NCBI GenBank assembly: GCA_016125165.1
Contig: WGMH01000001.1
Span: 744,001-808,000, forward strand
DNA: 64,000 nt
Direction: 5' to 3'
Origin: Alphaproteobacteria bacterium
GTDB lineage: Bacteria; Pseudomonadota; Alphaproteobacteria; Micropepsales; Micropepsaceae
Positions 9,237 through 18,989 of the stretch are shown here, in pieces. The notes beneath the pieces were generated by a model. The model was not told the origin of the DNA. It searched no databases and worked only from the letters and a program-made list of their open reading frames with translations. Positions within the stretch are counted from its first letter, which is position 1. Every line of letters starts with the position of its first letter. A program made the position numbers and the translations under genes.

Positions 9237-11141
9237 ATGGATTCCGTGCACTACGACGTCATCATCATCGGGGGCGGGCATGCCGGCTGTGAGGCCGCTG
9301 CTGCCGCTGCCCGATTTGGCGCGCGCACCCTGCTCCTGACCCACAAGGCGTCCACCATCGGCGAGATGTCCTGCAACCCCGCCATCGGCGGGCTCGGCAA
9401 GGGTCATCTGGTGCGCGAGATTGATGCGCTCGATGGCGTCATGGGCCGGGTGGCCGATGCGGCGGGCATCCAGTTCCGGCTCCTGAACCGGCGCAAGGGG
9501 CCGGCTGTCCGCGGCCCCCGCGCGCAGGCCGACCGCAAGCTCTACCGGCAGGCCATGCAGGCCGCCCTTGCCGTCACCCCGAACCTCGAAATCCGCGAAG
9601 CCGCCGCCGAAGACCTAATCCTGAAAGATGGCCGGGTCGCAGGTGTCGTGACCGCTGATGGCACCGAATTCCGGGCCGCTTCCGTGGTCATCACCACCGG
9701 CACCTTCCTCAATGGCCTGATCCATATCGGCGAGACGAAGATTCCGGCAGGGAGAGCGGCCTCAAACAGCGAAGCGGTAGGCCAAAAGAGTGTTGAACAA
9801 CCATCCATTGGCCTCTCCTGCACCCTTTATGGCCTCGGCCTTCGCATGGGCCGCCTCAAGACCGGCACCCCGCCGCGACTCGACGGGCGCACCATCGCCT
9901 GGGACCGGCTGGAGCGGCAGGAGGGCGACGATCCGCCCACCCCCTTCTCGTTCCTGACCCGTGCGATCACCACACCCCAGATCGCCTGCCACATTACGCG
10001 GACGACGCCGGAAACCCACCGGATCATCAACGCCAATCTGGATCGGGCGCCCATCTATTCCGGCCAGATCGAAGGCACAGGCCCCCGTTATTGCCCCTCC
10101 ATTGAGGACAAGGTCGTCCGCTTCTCGGGCCGCAATGGCCACCAGATCTTTCTGGAGCCGGAGGGACTGGACGACGACACCGTCTATCCGAACGGCATCT
10201 CTACCTCCCTGCCCGAAGAGGTGCAGCGCGCCCTCGTCGCCACCATCCCCGGCCTTGAAGCCGTGGTCATCAAGCGGCCCGGCTACGCGATCGAATATGA
10301 CTATGTCGATCCCCGCGAGCTTTCCCCCGCGCTGGAAGTGAAAGCCGTTCCGGGCCTTTATCTCGCAGGCCAGATCAACGGCACCACGGGCTATGAGGAA
10401 GCGGCCGCTCAGGGGCTGATGGCGGGGCTGAATGCTGCCCGCGCCGCCGGTGGCTCCGCCCCCGTCATCCTCGACCGGGCCACGGCCTATATCGGTGTGC
10501 TGATCGACGACCTGGTGACCAAGGGGGTCAGCGAGCCCTACCGCATGTTCACCAGCCGCGCCGAATACCGGCTTACCCTCCGGGCGGACAACGCCGACCA
10601 GCGCCTCACCAATCTCGGCATCGCCGCCGGGTGTGTGGGCAGCGAGCGGGCCGCCGCCTTCGCCGCGAAGGAAGATGCGCTCGCCTCGGCCCGCGCCCTG
10701 ATGACCGGCCTTTCCCTCACCCCAACCGAGGCATCCGCCAAAGGCATCGCCGTCCGCCTCGATGGCGTCCGCAGGAATGGCTTCGCCCTCCTCTCTCTGC
10801 CGGAGGTGGACTTCGCCCGCCTCACTGCGATCTGGCCTGAGCTGTCGGCCCTCGATCCGGCCATCGCCGAGCAGATGGAGATCGACGCGCAATATTCCGG
10901 TTATCTGGAGCGGCAGGAGGCGGACGTTCTCGCCTTTCGGCGCGATGAGGGGCTCGAACTTCCGGCGGACATTGACTATCTGAGGGTCCACGGGCTTTCG
11001 ACGGAAGTCCGAAACAAGCTCTCGGCCATCCGCCCGGCCACGCTCGGCCAGGCCGCGCGTATTGATGGGATCACCCCGGCGGCGCTGACCTTGGTTCTCG
11101 CGCATGTGCGTGCTGGAAAAGCCAAGCGGGCGGCTGTTTGA
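9237..11141 (+). CDS. mnmG: tRNA uridine-34 modification enzyme MnmG (GidA), FAD-dependent
   Basis: 634 residues. MnmE partner in cmnm5U34 synthesis. The FAD-binding Rossmann motif is at the N-terminus ([15 protein letters not shown]); the conserved [29 protein letters not shown] and [19 protein letters not shown] blocks follow; [19 protein letters not shown] carries the second conserved Cys-free segment, and [18 protein letters not shown] and [15 protein letters not shown] are typical of the central and C-terminal parts. ATG 9237 is preferred because the family starts within 5-8 residues of the FAD motif; the upstream in-frame start would place 14 extra residues over the parS-proximal spacer. 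Confidence 0.96.
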   Translation: MDSVHYDVIIIGGGHAGCEAAAAAARFGARTLLLTHKASTIGEMSCNPAIGGLGKGHLVREIDALDGVMGRVADAAGIQFRLLNRRKGPAVRGPRAQADRKLYRQAMQAALAVTPNLEIREAAAEDLILKDGRVAGVVTADGTEFRAASVVITTGTFLNGLIHIGETKIPAGRAASNSEAVGQKSVEQPSIGLSCTLYGLGLRMGRLKTGTPPRLDGRTIAWDRLERQEGDDPPTPFSFLTRAITTPQIACHITRTTPETHRIINANLDRAPIYSGQIEGTGPRYCPSIEDKVVRFSGRNGHQIFLEPEGLDDDTVYPNGISTSLPEEVQRALVATIPGLEAVVIKRPGYAIEYDYVDPRELSPALEVKAVPGLYLAGQINGTTGYEEAAAQGLMAGLNAARAAGGSAPVILDRATAYIGVLIDDLVTKGVSEPYRMFTSRAEYRLTLRADNADQRLTNLGIAAGCVGSERAAAFAAKEDALASARALMTGLSLTPTEASAKGIAVRLDGVRRNGFALLSLPEVDFARLTAIWPELSALDPAIAEQMEIDAQYSGYLERQEADVLAFRRDEGLELPADIDYLRVHGLSTEVRNKLSAIRPATLGQAARIDGITPAALTLVLAHVRAGKAKRAAV

Positions 11142-11195
11142 ATTCAGGGGGTTACACCCCTCCCCCCGGGGGGATTGGCGAAAACTGAAAAACGA

Positions 11196-11831
11196 ATGCC
11201 GGACATTTTCACCGCCGAGGACTTTGCGAAGGCCACCGATGTTTCACGTGAAACATTGGCGCGGCTGAAGGCCTTTGCGGGTCTTCTGGAGGAGTGGAAT
11301 GCCCGCCACAATCTGGTGGCCAAATCCACCCTGCCCGATCTGTGGCGGCGGCACTTTTTGGACAGTGCCCAGCTTCTGCCGCTGATCCCGCCGGATGCCG
11401 CATCGCTCGCCGATCTCGGCAGCGGCGCCGGGTTTCCGGGTCTGGTACTCGCCTGCCTGCTTCGGGAGCGGCCCGGATTCCGCACGGCCCTGTTCGAGGC
11501 CACCGGCAAGAAGGCGGCGTTTCTCACTGCCGCCGCCGAGCGCATGGGCCTCGCCGTCGAGGTCCGTAACATGCGGATGGAGGATGCGCCCGCCGGGGCA
11601 TTCGATGTGGTCTTGGCCCGGGCTTGCGCCCCGCTCACCAAGCTCCTCGGCTATGCACAGAAATTCGCCGGGCCCCGAACCGTCTGCCTGTTCCTCAAGG
11701 GACAAAATGTAGAGGTTGAATTGACCGAAGCCCGTAAATCTTGGAGGATAAAGGCCTTGAGGCACCAGAGCCGGACGTCTGCGGACGGCGCGATCCTCGA
11801 AATCCGGGAGCTTCGCCATGCCCGAGCATAA
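11196..11831 (+). CDS. rsmG: 16S rRNA (guanine-527-N7)-methyltransferase RsmG (GidB)
   Basis: 211 residues from ATG 11196; a TTG seven codons upstream (11175) is an alternative because it has a G-run before it. SAM-dependent methyltransferase that modifies G527 of 16S rRNA. Motifs: EEWNARHNLVAKSTLPDLWRRHFLDSAQL in the N-terminal helix region, the SAM-binding LADLGSGAGFPGL near residue 75, and VVLARACAPL. Codons 16-20 form a parS palindrome (Val-Ser-Arg-Glu-Thr), so this part of the protein is constrained by DNA function. The end overlaps parA by 14 bases. Confidence 0.94.
   Translation: MPDIFTAEDFAKATDVSRETLARLKAFAGLLEEWNARHNLVAKSTLPDLWRRHFLDSAQLLPLIPPDAASLADLGSGAGFPGLVLACLLRERPGFRTALFEATGKKAAFLTAAAERMGLAVEVRNMRMEDAPAGAFDVVLARACAPLTKLLGYAQKFAGPRTVCLFLKGQNVEVELTEARKSWRIKALRHQSRTSADGAILEIRELRHARA
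11240..11255. other. parS centromere site 2 inside rsmG
   Basis: A second perfect TGTTTCACGTGAAACA, within the rsmG reading frame and 2,066 bases from site 1, identical in sequence and in palindrome length. Its position just upstream of parA-parB is the usual chromosomal arrangement. Confidence 0.93.
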
Positions 11832-12612
11832 GAAACCGCGCGTCCTCGTCGTCGCCAACCAGAAGGGCGGCGTCGGCAAGACCACGACCGCCATCAACCT
11901 CGGAACCGCCCTCGCCGCGGTGGGGCAACCGACCCTGTTGCTGGACCTCGATCCGCAGGGCAACGCCTCCACGGGCCTCGGTATCAGCCGCGCCGAACGC
12001 ACCCGCACCACCTATGACGTGCTGATGGGCGATGCCTCGCTGGCGGATAGTGTAATGCCCACGAAGATTCCGGGGCTCTCCATCGTTCCGTCCACTGTCG
12101 ATCTGTCGGGGGCGGAGCTTGAGCTGATCGATGTTCAGCGCCGCAATTATCGCCTGAAGGATGCCCTCGCCGATTTCGGTGGGCCCTATGAGTATGTGCT
12201 GATCGATTGCCCGCCCTCGCTCACGCTTCTCACCGTGAACGCCATGTGCGCGGCCGATGCCGTGGTGGTGCCGCTGCAATGCGAGTTCTTCGCTCTCGAA
12301 GGCCTCACCCAGCTTCTGAAGACCATCGATCTGGTGCGCGCCAATCTCAATCCGGAGCTTGAGATTCAGGGCATCGTGCTGACGATGTTCGACCGCCGCA
12401 ACAACCTCTCCGACCAGGTCGCCGCCGATGTGCGCGAGCATCTGGGCGACAAGGTCTACAAGACCATTATCCCCCGCAACGTGCGGATTTCCGAGGCGCC
12501 GAGCCATGGTCTGCCGGCGCTCGTCTATGACCTGAAGTGTCCCGGGAGTCAGGCTTACATCAAACTGGCTGGTGAGTTGATCCAGCGTGAACGCACAAGG
12601 ATGGCGGCATGA
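11818..12612 (+). CDS. parA: Chromosome partition ATPase ParA
   Basis: 264 residues. Deviant Walker A KGGVGKTTTAINLGTAL with the signature lysine (residues 17-25), Walker A' LLDLDPQGNAST and Walker B YVLIDCPPSLTLLT, as in chromosomal ParA/Soj. It binds DNA nonspecifically as an ATP dimer and pulls ParB-parS complexes toward the pole. The ATG overlaps the end of rsmG by 14 bases and the gene overlaps parB by 4 bases, so it belongs to the mnmE-mnmG-rsmG-parA-parB run. Confidence 0.97.
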   Translation: MPEHKKPRVLVVANQKGGVGKTTTAINLGTALAAVGQPTLLLDLDPQGNASTGLGISRAERTRTTYDVLMGDASLADSVMPTKIPGLSIVPSTVDLSGAELELIDVQRRNYRLKDALADFGGPYEYVLIDCPPSLTLLTVNAMCAADAVVVPLQCEFFALEGLTQLLKTIDLVRANLNPELEIQGIVLTMFDRRNNLSDQVAADVREHLGDKVYKTIIPRNVRISEAPSHGLPALVYDLKCPGSQAYIKLAGELIQRERTRMAA

Positions 12613-13490
12613 GCGCGGCGCGCAATATGGCGGATGAGGCTCGCCGTGGTCTGGGCCGCGGGCTGTCTGCCCTGATCGGAGAAGAGCCCGCCGCGAAAGC
12701 TGCCCCCGTGGCGCCAGGCAAGGGTGCTCGCACAGTCCCGATCGCGTTTCTGAAACCCAACCGCTTCCAGCCCCGCAAGCGCTTTTCGCCTGAAGATCTG
12801 GCGGATCTCTCCAATTCGATCCGGGAAAAAGGTGTCCTGCAACCAATTCTTGTGCGGCCCGTCGCCGGTGATGCCAACAGCTTCGAAATCGTGGCGGGAG
12901 AACGCCGCTGGCGCGCGGCCCAGATGGCCAAGCTGCACGATGTGCCCGTGGTGGTGCGCGAGGTCAGCGATGTCGAGGCACTCGAACTTGCCATCATCGA
13001 GAATATTCAGCGCGCCGAACTGAACCCGATCGAAGAGGCTGCCGCCTATCAACAGCTGATGGAGCAGTTCAAGTACACGCAGGAGAAGGTGGCGCAGGAA
13101 GTTGGCAAGAGCCGCAGCCATATCGCGAACAGTGTTCGGCTGTTAACGCTTCCCGCGTCCGTCCAGACCATGGTTCAGGAAGGCAGACTCTCCGCCGGCC
13201 ATGCCCGTACGCTCGTCGGCAATCCCAGCGCAGAGGCGCGCGCCAGGGAAATCGTCGAGCAGGCACTCAACGTCCGCCAAGCCGAGCAGGCGACAAAGAA
13301 GCCCACAAAACCATCCACACGGCCTGTGGAAAAAGATGCCGACACTAAAGCGCTGGAAGCCAGCCTTTCCAACCACTTGGGGCTTAAAGTTGAGATCAGC
13401 TATAAGGAAGGCAAGGGCGGAGAATTAACAATTGCTTACAAGACGTTGGAGCAACTGGATGACTTGATACGGCGCTTGAACAAAGGCTGA
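12609..13490 (+). CDS. parB: Chromosome partition protein ParB
   Basis: 293 residues. The N-terminus ARRGLGRGLSALIG is the ParA-stimulating motif. The CTP-binding/hydrolysis domain has RFQPRKRF and GERRWRAAQMA (GERRxR box), followed by ENIQRAELNPIEEA. The helix-turn-helix that reads parS is KVAQEVGKSRSHIANSVRLL at about 157-176. After a Lys/Thr-rich linker (about 228-243) the C-terminal dimerisation domain ends in LDDLIRRLNKG. It should bind the two parS sites in this window and slide as a clamp. ATGA overlap with parA. Confidence 0.97.
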   Translation: MSAARNMADEARRGLGRGLSALIGEEPAAKAAPVAPGKGARTVPIAFLKPNRFQPRKRFSPEDLADLSNSIREKGVLQPILVRPVAGDANSFEIVAGERRWRAAQMAKLHDVPVVVREVSDVEALELAIIENIQRAELNPIEEAAAYQQLMEQFKYTQEKVAQEVGKSRSHIANSVRLLTLPASVQTMVQEGRLSAGHARTLVGNPSAEARAREIVEQALNVRQAEQATKKPTKPSTRPVEKDADTKALEASLSNHLGLKVEISYKEGKGGELTIAYKTLEQLDDLIRRLNKG

Positions 13491-13533
13491 TAAGTACCCG
13501 TATTCACAGAATCATCCACATTTCTATCAACAG

Positions 13534-14253
13534 TCAGATCGCAGCTGCCGCCAGCGCATCTCGGGCCTCGAACGTACCCTCATAAAGTGCCCGCCCAATC
13601 ACCGCTCCGGCGATGATTTTGGTGGCAGAAATCGCCTTGATATCGTCCAAACTCGACACGCCGCCCGATGCGATAACGGGAATACGAACGGCGTTCGCCA
13701 AAGTTGCTGTCGCCTCCACATTCACGCCCTGCATCATCCCGTCACGGGCAATATCGGTGAACACAATCGCCGCCACTCCCGCATCCTCGAAGCGTCGCGC
13801 CAGGTCCAAGGCAGGCATGGCAGAGACCTCCGCCCATCCCTCAACAGCCACCATCCCGTCCTGCGCATCGATCCCGACGACGATCCCTCCCGGATGGGCC
13901 CGTGCCGCTTGCTTCACCAGCTCCGGATCCCGCAAGGCAATGGTCCCCAAAATCACCCGGGCGATCCCAGCCTCAAGCCAGCCCTCAATGGCGGCGCGAT
14001 CACGTATGCCCCCGCCCAACTGAATGGGAAGGCTGATCGCCGCACGGATGGCCTTGATTGCGGCTTCGTTCTCGGATCGACCGGCAAAGGCGCCGTCCAG
14101 ATCAACGCAGTGCAGCCACTCAAATCCTACATCCGCAAACAGCTGGGCCTGCGCAGCGGGATCGGCGTTGAACACGGTCGCCCCTTCCATCGCGCCGCGC
14201 TTCAGCCGCACACATGCGCCGTCTTTCAGATCGATGGCGGGATAAAGGATCAT
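13534..14253 (-). CDS. hisA: HisA, phosphoribosylformimino-AICAR ribotide isomerase
   Basis: 239 residues, TIM barrel. Fourth step of histidine synthesis (ProFAR to PRFAR). [17 protein letters not shown] gives the catalytic Asp at residue 8, [13 protein letters not shown] phosphate loop reads IQLGGGIRD, and [15 protein letters not shown] holds the second catalytic Asp. ATG 14253 is preferred to a GTG three codons upstream because HisA proteins begin MILYPAIDL. It overlaps the hisH stop by 4 bases (ATGA). hisF and hisE, which usually follow, are not here; the gene converges on parB 43 bases away. Confidence 0.95.
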   Translation of the reverse strand: MILYPAIDLKDGACVRLKRGAMEGATVFNADPAAQAQLFADVGFEWLHCVDLDGAFAGRSENEAAIKAIRAAISLPIQLGGGIRDRAAIEGWLEAGIARVILGTIALRDPELVKQAARAHPGGIVVGIDAQDGMVAVEGWAEVSAMPALDLARRFEDAGVAAIVFTDIARDGMMQGVNVEATATLANAVRIPVIASGGVSSLDDIKAISATKIIAGAVIGRALYEGTFEARDALAAAAI

Positions 14254-14894
14254 GGCTTCCACGCCAAAAAATTCGACAGAATCTGCAAACCGACGGCTTG
14301 GCTCTTCTCTGGATGGAATTGCACACCTGCCACATTATCTCGCGCAACAGCACTAACGACATCGCCACCATAGTCAGTCACGGCAACAACATCCTCAGCC
14401 CGACGTACTCGCATCGCATATGAGTGGACGAAATAGACGTGCGCACCATCAAGGATGCCTGCAAACAGCGGGTGCCCGCGCTGCAAGCGCAGCCCGTTCC
14501 AACCCATGTGGGGAATTTTAAGCGCCGTGCCCGAAGGATGCAGCTTTGTCACGTCACCAGCAATCCAACCCAGCCCGGCATGATCACCGAACTCATGGCC
14601 AACCTCCGCAAGCAGTTGCATACCCACACAGATACCGAGAAACGGAGCGCCTTGATCACGTACGCGTTCAGACAGCGCGCTCACCATTCCGGGGATTGCA
14701 CTAAGGCCCTGCATGCAGTCAGCGAACGCGCCAACACCTGGAAGCACGATGCGCTCCGCTCTCACCACATCCTCAGGATTCGCCGTTACAAGGATCGGGC
14801 ATGCATTGGCGCTGTCATGCGCGGCCCGTGCCAGCGCCTTCTCAGCCGATCGAAGGTTTCCGGATCCGTAATCAATCAACGCAATGCCGCTCAT
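14250..14894 (-). CDS. hisH: HisH, glutaminase subunit of imidazole glycerol phosphate synthase
   Basis: 214 residues, class I glutamine amidotransferase. [18 protein letters not shown] at the N-terminus, the nucleophile Cys in [11 protein letters not shown] (about residue 88) and His-Glu in [10 protein letters not shown] near the end. It feeds ammonia to HisF, which is not encoded in this window. Its stop overlaps the start of hisA, so the pair is translationally coupled. Here hisHA are separated by about 47 kb from hisB, which lies next to hslVU. Confidence 0.95.
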   Translation of the reverse strand: MSGIALIDYGSGNLRSAEKALARAAHDSANACPILVTANPEDVVRAERIVLPGVGAFADCMQGLSAIPGMVSALSERVRDQGAPFLGICVGMQLLAEVGHEFGDHAGLGWIAGDVTKLHPSGTALKIPHMGWNGLRLQRGHPLFAGILDGAHVYFVHSYAMRVRRAEDVVAVTDYGGDVVSAVARDNVAGVQFHPEKSQAVGLQILSNFLAWKP

Positions 14895-15083
14895 GGGTTC
14901 CGTGCGATGTTATCCGGCACCAGGGAACTCCAGCGCCACCACCATCCATAGAACATTACCCAAATGCCAAAAAGAACAACGTGTTGAGGGCGATCAACAA
15001 AATTCCGTCGTCGAGCGTTCAGATTGCATTCATCCGAGGTTCAGGCGGCAATTGCCAAAACGTCCGCCGGAAGGAGATCCATC

Positions 15084-15929
15084 ATGAAGCGAAGTCTGTT
15101 GCCAGCAATGGCCCTCACATTGGCGGTAAGCCCTTTCGTTGGTGCGTCAATCGCGGCAGCGGCGCCGGGTACTAGCCAATATCTGCAAATCGCTGCGCGC
15201 GAGGATCGACAGCAAAACCGGGAAGAACGAGGTAAAAACCGGCAGGAGAACCGGCAGGAACGCAAGCACCTGAACAAGGAAAACCGGCAACAGCGGCAGG
15301 AAATGCGGCGGGAAAATAGGCAGCAGCGGCAAAATCTCCAGCAGGAAAACCGCCAGGAACGACGCGAACTTCGACATGATCGCTCCAACATGACCAACAA
15401 GCAGTACCGAGACCAACGCCGCAATCTGCGTCAGGAAAACAAATCCCAACGTCGTGACTTGCGACGGGAAAATCGCTCAGAGCGCCAAGATATCCGGAAG
15501 GACAACCGGCATGAGCGCCGCGATCTCCGCAAAGACAATCGCCAGGACCGGCGTGACCTGCGGCAGAACACCCGCCACGACCGTCGTTACGACTGGAATA
15601 AATATCGGCGCGGACATCGTCCCGCGGACTGGACCCGTCGCGAGCACAATTTCGATCGCAACCATTGGCAACGCAATTATCGCGCAAACCATCGCTATCA
15701 CTGGAAGCGGTATCACCGTCCCCATGGCTGGTACTATCATCGCTGGGTCTACGGCGACATTCTCCCGTTCCTGTTCTGGTCGAATGACTACTGGATCGAC
15801 AGCTACTGGACCTTCGGCCTGGAAGATCCGCCATATGGATATGTCTGGGTTCGGTACGGCGAAGACGCTTTGCTCGTCGATGTGGAGACCGGCAGGATCC
15901 TGCGGGTCGTCTATGGGCTTTATTACTAA
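15084..15929 (+). CDS. RcnB-like periplasmic protein with 11-residue Arg/Asn/Gln repeats
   Basis: 281 residues. A signal peptide (MKRSLLPAMALTLAVSPFVG, cleavage near AAA-AP) is followed by about 130 residues that are nearly all Arg, Asn, Gln, Glu, Lys and Asp. They fall into 11-residue units such as KENRQQRQEMR, RENRQQRQNLQ, QENRQERRELR and later RRDLRKDNRQD. A His/Tyr/Trp-rich region follows and the last 60 residues (YGYVWVRYGEDALLVDVETG, then ending LRVVYGLYY) match the C-terminal domain of the RcnB family, linked in enterobacteria to nickel/cobalt homeostasis. The start is fixed by AGGAG at 15071-15075. A strong terminator follows. Function here is unproven. Confidence 0.8.
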   Translation: MKRSLLPAMALTLAVSPFVGASIAAAAPGTSQYLQIAAREDRQQNREERGKNRQENRQERKHLNKENRQQRQEMRRENRQQRQNLQQENRQERRELRHDRSNMTNKQYRDQRRNLRQENKSQRRDLRRENRSERQDIRKDNRHERRDLRKDNRQDRRDLRQNTRHDRRYDWNKYRRGHRPADWTRREHNFDRNHWQRNYRANHRYHWKRYHRPHGWYYHRWVYGDILPFLFWSNDYWIDSYWTFGLEDPPYGYVWVRYGEDALLVDVETGRILRVVYGLYY

Positions 15930-15936
15930 CCTCCGA

Positions 15937-15964
15937 GGGAGCGGCATTCGCCGCTCCCTTTTTT
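15937..15964 (+). terminator. Rho-independent terminator after the RcnB-like gene
   Basis: GGGAGCGGC-ATTC-GCCGCTCCC, a perfect 9-bp stem with a 4-base loop, followed directly by TTTTTT. It starts 7 bases after the stop codon. Confidence 0.92.
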
Positions 15965-16099
15965 CCCGGCTAGAGCGGACCGCTCCACGTTCAATCCCGC
16001 CATAGAGGAATTTCACGCAAGTCAGCTGTGTAAAGCGCGCGCCTTGTTCAACAACCGCCCCAATGCCAGTTTTGATTGGAAGCATACTGGGCATCCAAC

Positions 16100-17011
16100 T
16101 TGAAAAGCCGCCTGATTGCCGCAGCTGTGCTGCTCTCTGCCAATACTGCTCAAGCCGCAACCCTGACCGTGCCGTTTGATTTCTCGAGGGGCGAAATCGG
16201 CATTGACGTTTCCGTCAAGGGTGCTCCCTTGCACGTCATTCTCGACACAGGTGTCGATCCCTCTGCGATCGATACGACACGCGCGGAAGCGCTTGATCTT
16301 GCTCTCAATCGTGAAAACGGGGGGGAAGCAAGCGGAGAAGGCGACGACAAAACGGCATTGGTATTCCCGGTCGCCATCCAGAGCCTGACCATTGCAGGAT
16401 ATGGCTTTGGCGATATCGACGCACTGGCCATCGACATGACCGGCATGTCAAAGCAATACGGAAAGCAGCTCGATGGGGTACTCGGCTATAGCTTCCTGAC
16501 GAACAAAATTACTCTGATTGACTACCCAGGACGGACACTGACCTTTGCCGATGCGCCAGTCGAGGTCATCTCATCCGTGCGGCAATGTCGGGTGCGATAT
16601 ACGGTACCGCTGAAATGGGATGGCGAGGAAACAATCCCAATCATCGGCGACTTCCAGATCGGTCCGGCCCAAGGGCAGATCAGCCTCGATACGGGATCAA
16701 ACGCAGCAATTTCACTCTATCCGGCTGGCCTCGCCCTTCCCGGGATGAGAGACGCACTGATTGAAAAAGGCGAAGTCACCTATTCCGGTGCGCGCGGAAC
16801 ATCGACAGCCAAGTCCTATGTGCTGAATGGCAGTGTTGCTTTCGGACCATTCTCGTTGCCAAAGGGTCAGGCCATAAAAGTCATCAAGGGTACGGGCGCG
16901 CCGGAATCCCGCATTGCCAATATCGGCAACAGGCTCTTCGCAGATATGAAACTGAAGATGCTACTCGATTACCGAAATCATCTGATCACCTTCTACGGTG
17001 GCTGTCGGTAG
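16100..17011 (+). CDS. Retropepsin-like aspartic protease, exported
   Basis: 303 residues from TTG 16100; a TTG eight codons earlier is the alternative. The N-terminus KSRLIAAAVLLSANTAQAA is a signal peptide. HVILDTGVDPSAID at about residue 50 has the hydrophobic-Asp-Thr-Gly motif of retropepsin-type aspartic proteases, and a second one, QISLDTGSNAAIS, lies near 190, so the protein is a two-lobed duplication. Each lobe carries a GYSFLTN / IGNRLFAD segment that normally precedes the closing strand. Probably periplasmic; substrate unknown. Stands alone, with no close neighbour on the same strand. Confidence 0.8.
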   Translation: MKSRLIAAAVLLSANTAQAATLTVPFDFSRGEIGIDVSVKGAPLHVILDTGVDPSAIDTTRAEALDLALNRENGGEASGEGDDKTALVFPVAIQSLTIAGYGFGDIDALAIDMTGMSKQYGKQLDGVLGYSFLTNKITLIDYPGRTLTFADAPVEVISSVRQCRVRYTVPLKWDGEETIPIIGDFQIGPAQGQISLDTGSNAAISLYPAGLALPGMRDALIEKGEVTYSGARGTSTAKSYVLNGSVAFGPFSLPKGQAIKVIKGTGAPESRIANIGNRLFADMKLKMLLDYRNHLITFYGGCR

Positions 17012-17123
17012 AAGATGACCACATTCGCATCAGTCAGTGATTGCACGAATACCTGAAGAGGTTCCCGACTCATCAGCACCTGTTGCGCCGCAAGTCAGAT
17101 GAACCGCAGTCGGTTTTCCCAAT

Positions 17124-18926
17124 TCAATCCTGATCCATCTTGAGTGCGGCAATGAATGCTTCCTGAGGAATTTCCACCTTTCCGAACTGACGCATGCGCT
17201 TCTTGCCCTCCTTCTGCTTGTCGAGGAGCTTGCGCTTGCGGCTAATGTCGCCGCCATAGCACTTCGCCGTCACGTCCTTGCGCAGCGCGCTGATGGTCTC
17301 GCGGGCAATGATCTTGCCGCCAATAGCTGCCTGTATAGGAATCTGGAACAGATGGCGTGGTATCAACTCCTTGAGCTTTTCGCACATCGCCCGCCCGCGG
17401 CTCTCGGAGCGCTGGCGGTTCACGATAATGGAAAGAGCATCCACCGGATCGCCATTGACGAGAATGCTCATCTTGACCAGATCGCCCTCCTCATAGCCTT
17501 CGATGTGATAGTCGAAGCTGGCATAACCGCGCGAAACGCTTTTCAGCCGGTCGTAGAAATCGAACACCACTTCGTTCAGCGGCAATTTGTAAACGACCAT
17601 GGCGCGATTGCCGGCATAGGTGAGCTCAATCTGGCGCCCGCGCCGGTCCTCACATAATTTCAGCACCGCACCCAGATGTTCGTCCGGAACAAGAATGGTC
17701 GCCTTGATCCAAGGTTCTTCGATGAAGTCGATCTTCATCACATCAGGCATGTCAGCGGGGTTATGCAGTTCCTTCACCGTGCCATCGGTCATGTGCAGAC
17801 GGTAGATGACGCTCGGAGCGGTGGCGATGAGATCGAGATTGAACTCGCGCTCCAATCGCTCCTGTACAATTTCCAAATGAAGCAGTCCAAGAAACCCGCA
17901 GCGAAAGCCAAAGCCAAGAGCGGCGGAGGTTTCCATCTCGTAGGTGAAGCTGGCATCATTCAGATGAAGACGCGAAAGACCGTCGCGCAAATCCTCAAAC
18001 TGTGCAGCGTCCACCGGAAACAGACCGCAGAAGACCACTTGCTGTGCCGGCTTGAATCCTGGAAGTGCTTGTGCGGTCGGCTTTCTTTCGTCGGTGATGG
18101 TGTCACCCACCTGGGTATCGGCCACCTGTTTGATCTGTGCGGTGAGAAAGCCGACTTCTCCGGGTCTCAGAGAATCGACGGTCACTTGTTTGGGTGTGAA
18201 CACACCGACGCGCTCAACCTGATAGACGGCATCCGCCGCCATCATTTTTATTTTCTGGCCCTTCTTCAGTTCGCCATCAATGATGCGCACAAGAACGACC
18301 ACACCCAGATAGGAGTCATACCAGCTATCCACGAGTAGCGCCTTGAGCGGCGCATTGACGTCACCCTTTGGTGGCGGCAGGCGTGTGACCACTGCTTCCA
18401 GAACCTGATCGATATTGAGTCCGGTCTTGGCGGAGATCGAAACGGCTTCCGAAGCGTCGATACCGATCACGTCTTCGATCTGCTGCCGCACGCGCTCTGG
18501 CTCGGCGGCGGGCAGATCCACTTTGTTTAGGACCGGCACAATTTCGAGGTTCGCGTCGATCGCCTGATAGACGTTGGCGAGCGTCTGCGCCTCCACGCCC
18601 TGGCTCGCATCCACCACCAGCAGCGCGCCTTCGCAGGCGGCGAGGCAGCGGCTGACCTCATAGCCGAAGTCGACATGCCCCGGCGTGTCCATCAGGTTCA
18701 GCGTGTAGGTCTCGCCATCCAGCGCCTTGTAGGTCAGGCGCACGGTCTGCGCTTTGATGGTGATGCCGCGTTCCCGCTCGATATCCATGGAATCGAGCAC
18801 CTGCGCCTTCATCTCGCGGTCAGAGAGGCCGCCAGTGAACTGGATCAGCCGATCAGCCAGCGTGGATTTGCCGTGGTCGATATGGGCCACGATGGAGAAA
18901 TTGCGGATGTGGGCAAGGTCGGTCAT
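17124..18926 (-). CDS. lepA: Elongation factor 4 (LepA), ribosome back-translocation GTPase
   Basis: 600 residues from ATG 18926. GTP-binding motifs: [14 protein letters not shown] (P-loop), [10 protein letters not shown] (switch), [12 protein letters not shown] and [13 protein letters not shown] (base recognition). The C-terminal LepA-specific part contains [23 protein letters not shown], shared by all LepA proteins. The start is taken at [20 protein letters not shown]; upstream in-frame residues are not conserved. LepA remodels stalled or mistranslocated ribosomes and acts in the cytoplasm or at the membrane. Confidence 0.97.
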   Translation of the reverse strand: MTDLAHIRNFSIVAHIDHGKSTLADRLIQFTGGLSDREMKAQVLDSMDIERERGITIKAQTVRLTYKALDGETYTLNLMDTPGHVDFGYEVSRCLAACEGALLVVDASQGVEAQTLANVYQAIDANLEIVPVLNKVDLPAAEPERVRQQIEDVIGIDASEAVSISAKTGLNIDQVLEAVVTRLPPPKGDVNAPLKALLVDSWYDSYLGVVVLVRIIDGELKKGQKIKMMAADAVYQVERVGVFTPKQVTVDSLRPGEVGFLTAQIKQVADTQVGDTITDERKPTAQALPGFKPAQQVVFCGLFPVDAAQFEDLRDGLSRLHLNDASFTYEMETSAALGFGFRCGFLGLLHLEIVQERLEREFNLDLIATAPSVIYRLHMTDGTVKELHNPADMPDVMKIDFIEEPWIKATILVPDEHLGAVLKLCEDRRGRQIELTYAGNRAMVVYKLPLNEVVFDFYDRLKSVSRGYASFDYHIEGYEEGDLVKMSILVNGDPVDALSIIVNRQRSESRGRAMCEKLKELIPRHLFQIPIQAAIGGKIIARETISALRKDVTAKCYGGDISRKRKLLDKQKEGKKRMRQFGKVEIPQEAFIAALKMDQD

Positions 18927-18989
18927 GGGCTCATTTCGGGGCCTGCCGCTTCGCTGCATGAGGCCGGAGGGGCCGTATAGCGATGCGAT

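Noticed and set aside
9762..11105. 447-codon minus-strand frame inside mnmG
   Set aside because: Antisense shadow of a certain gene; composition is Gly/Asp/Arg-rich without domains. The same applies to frames at 11695-12846, 35385-36731 and 3648-4793.
13505..13520. TCATCCACA near the parB-hisA junction as a DnaA box
   Set aside because: One isolated near-match without a cluster or an AT-rich unwinding region; not enough to propose an origin.
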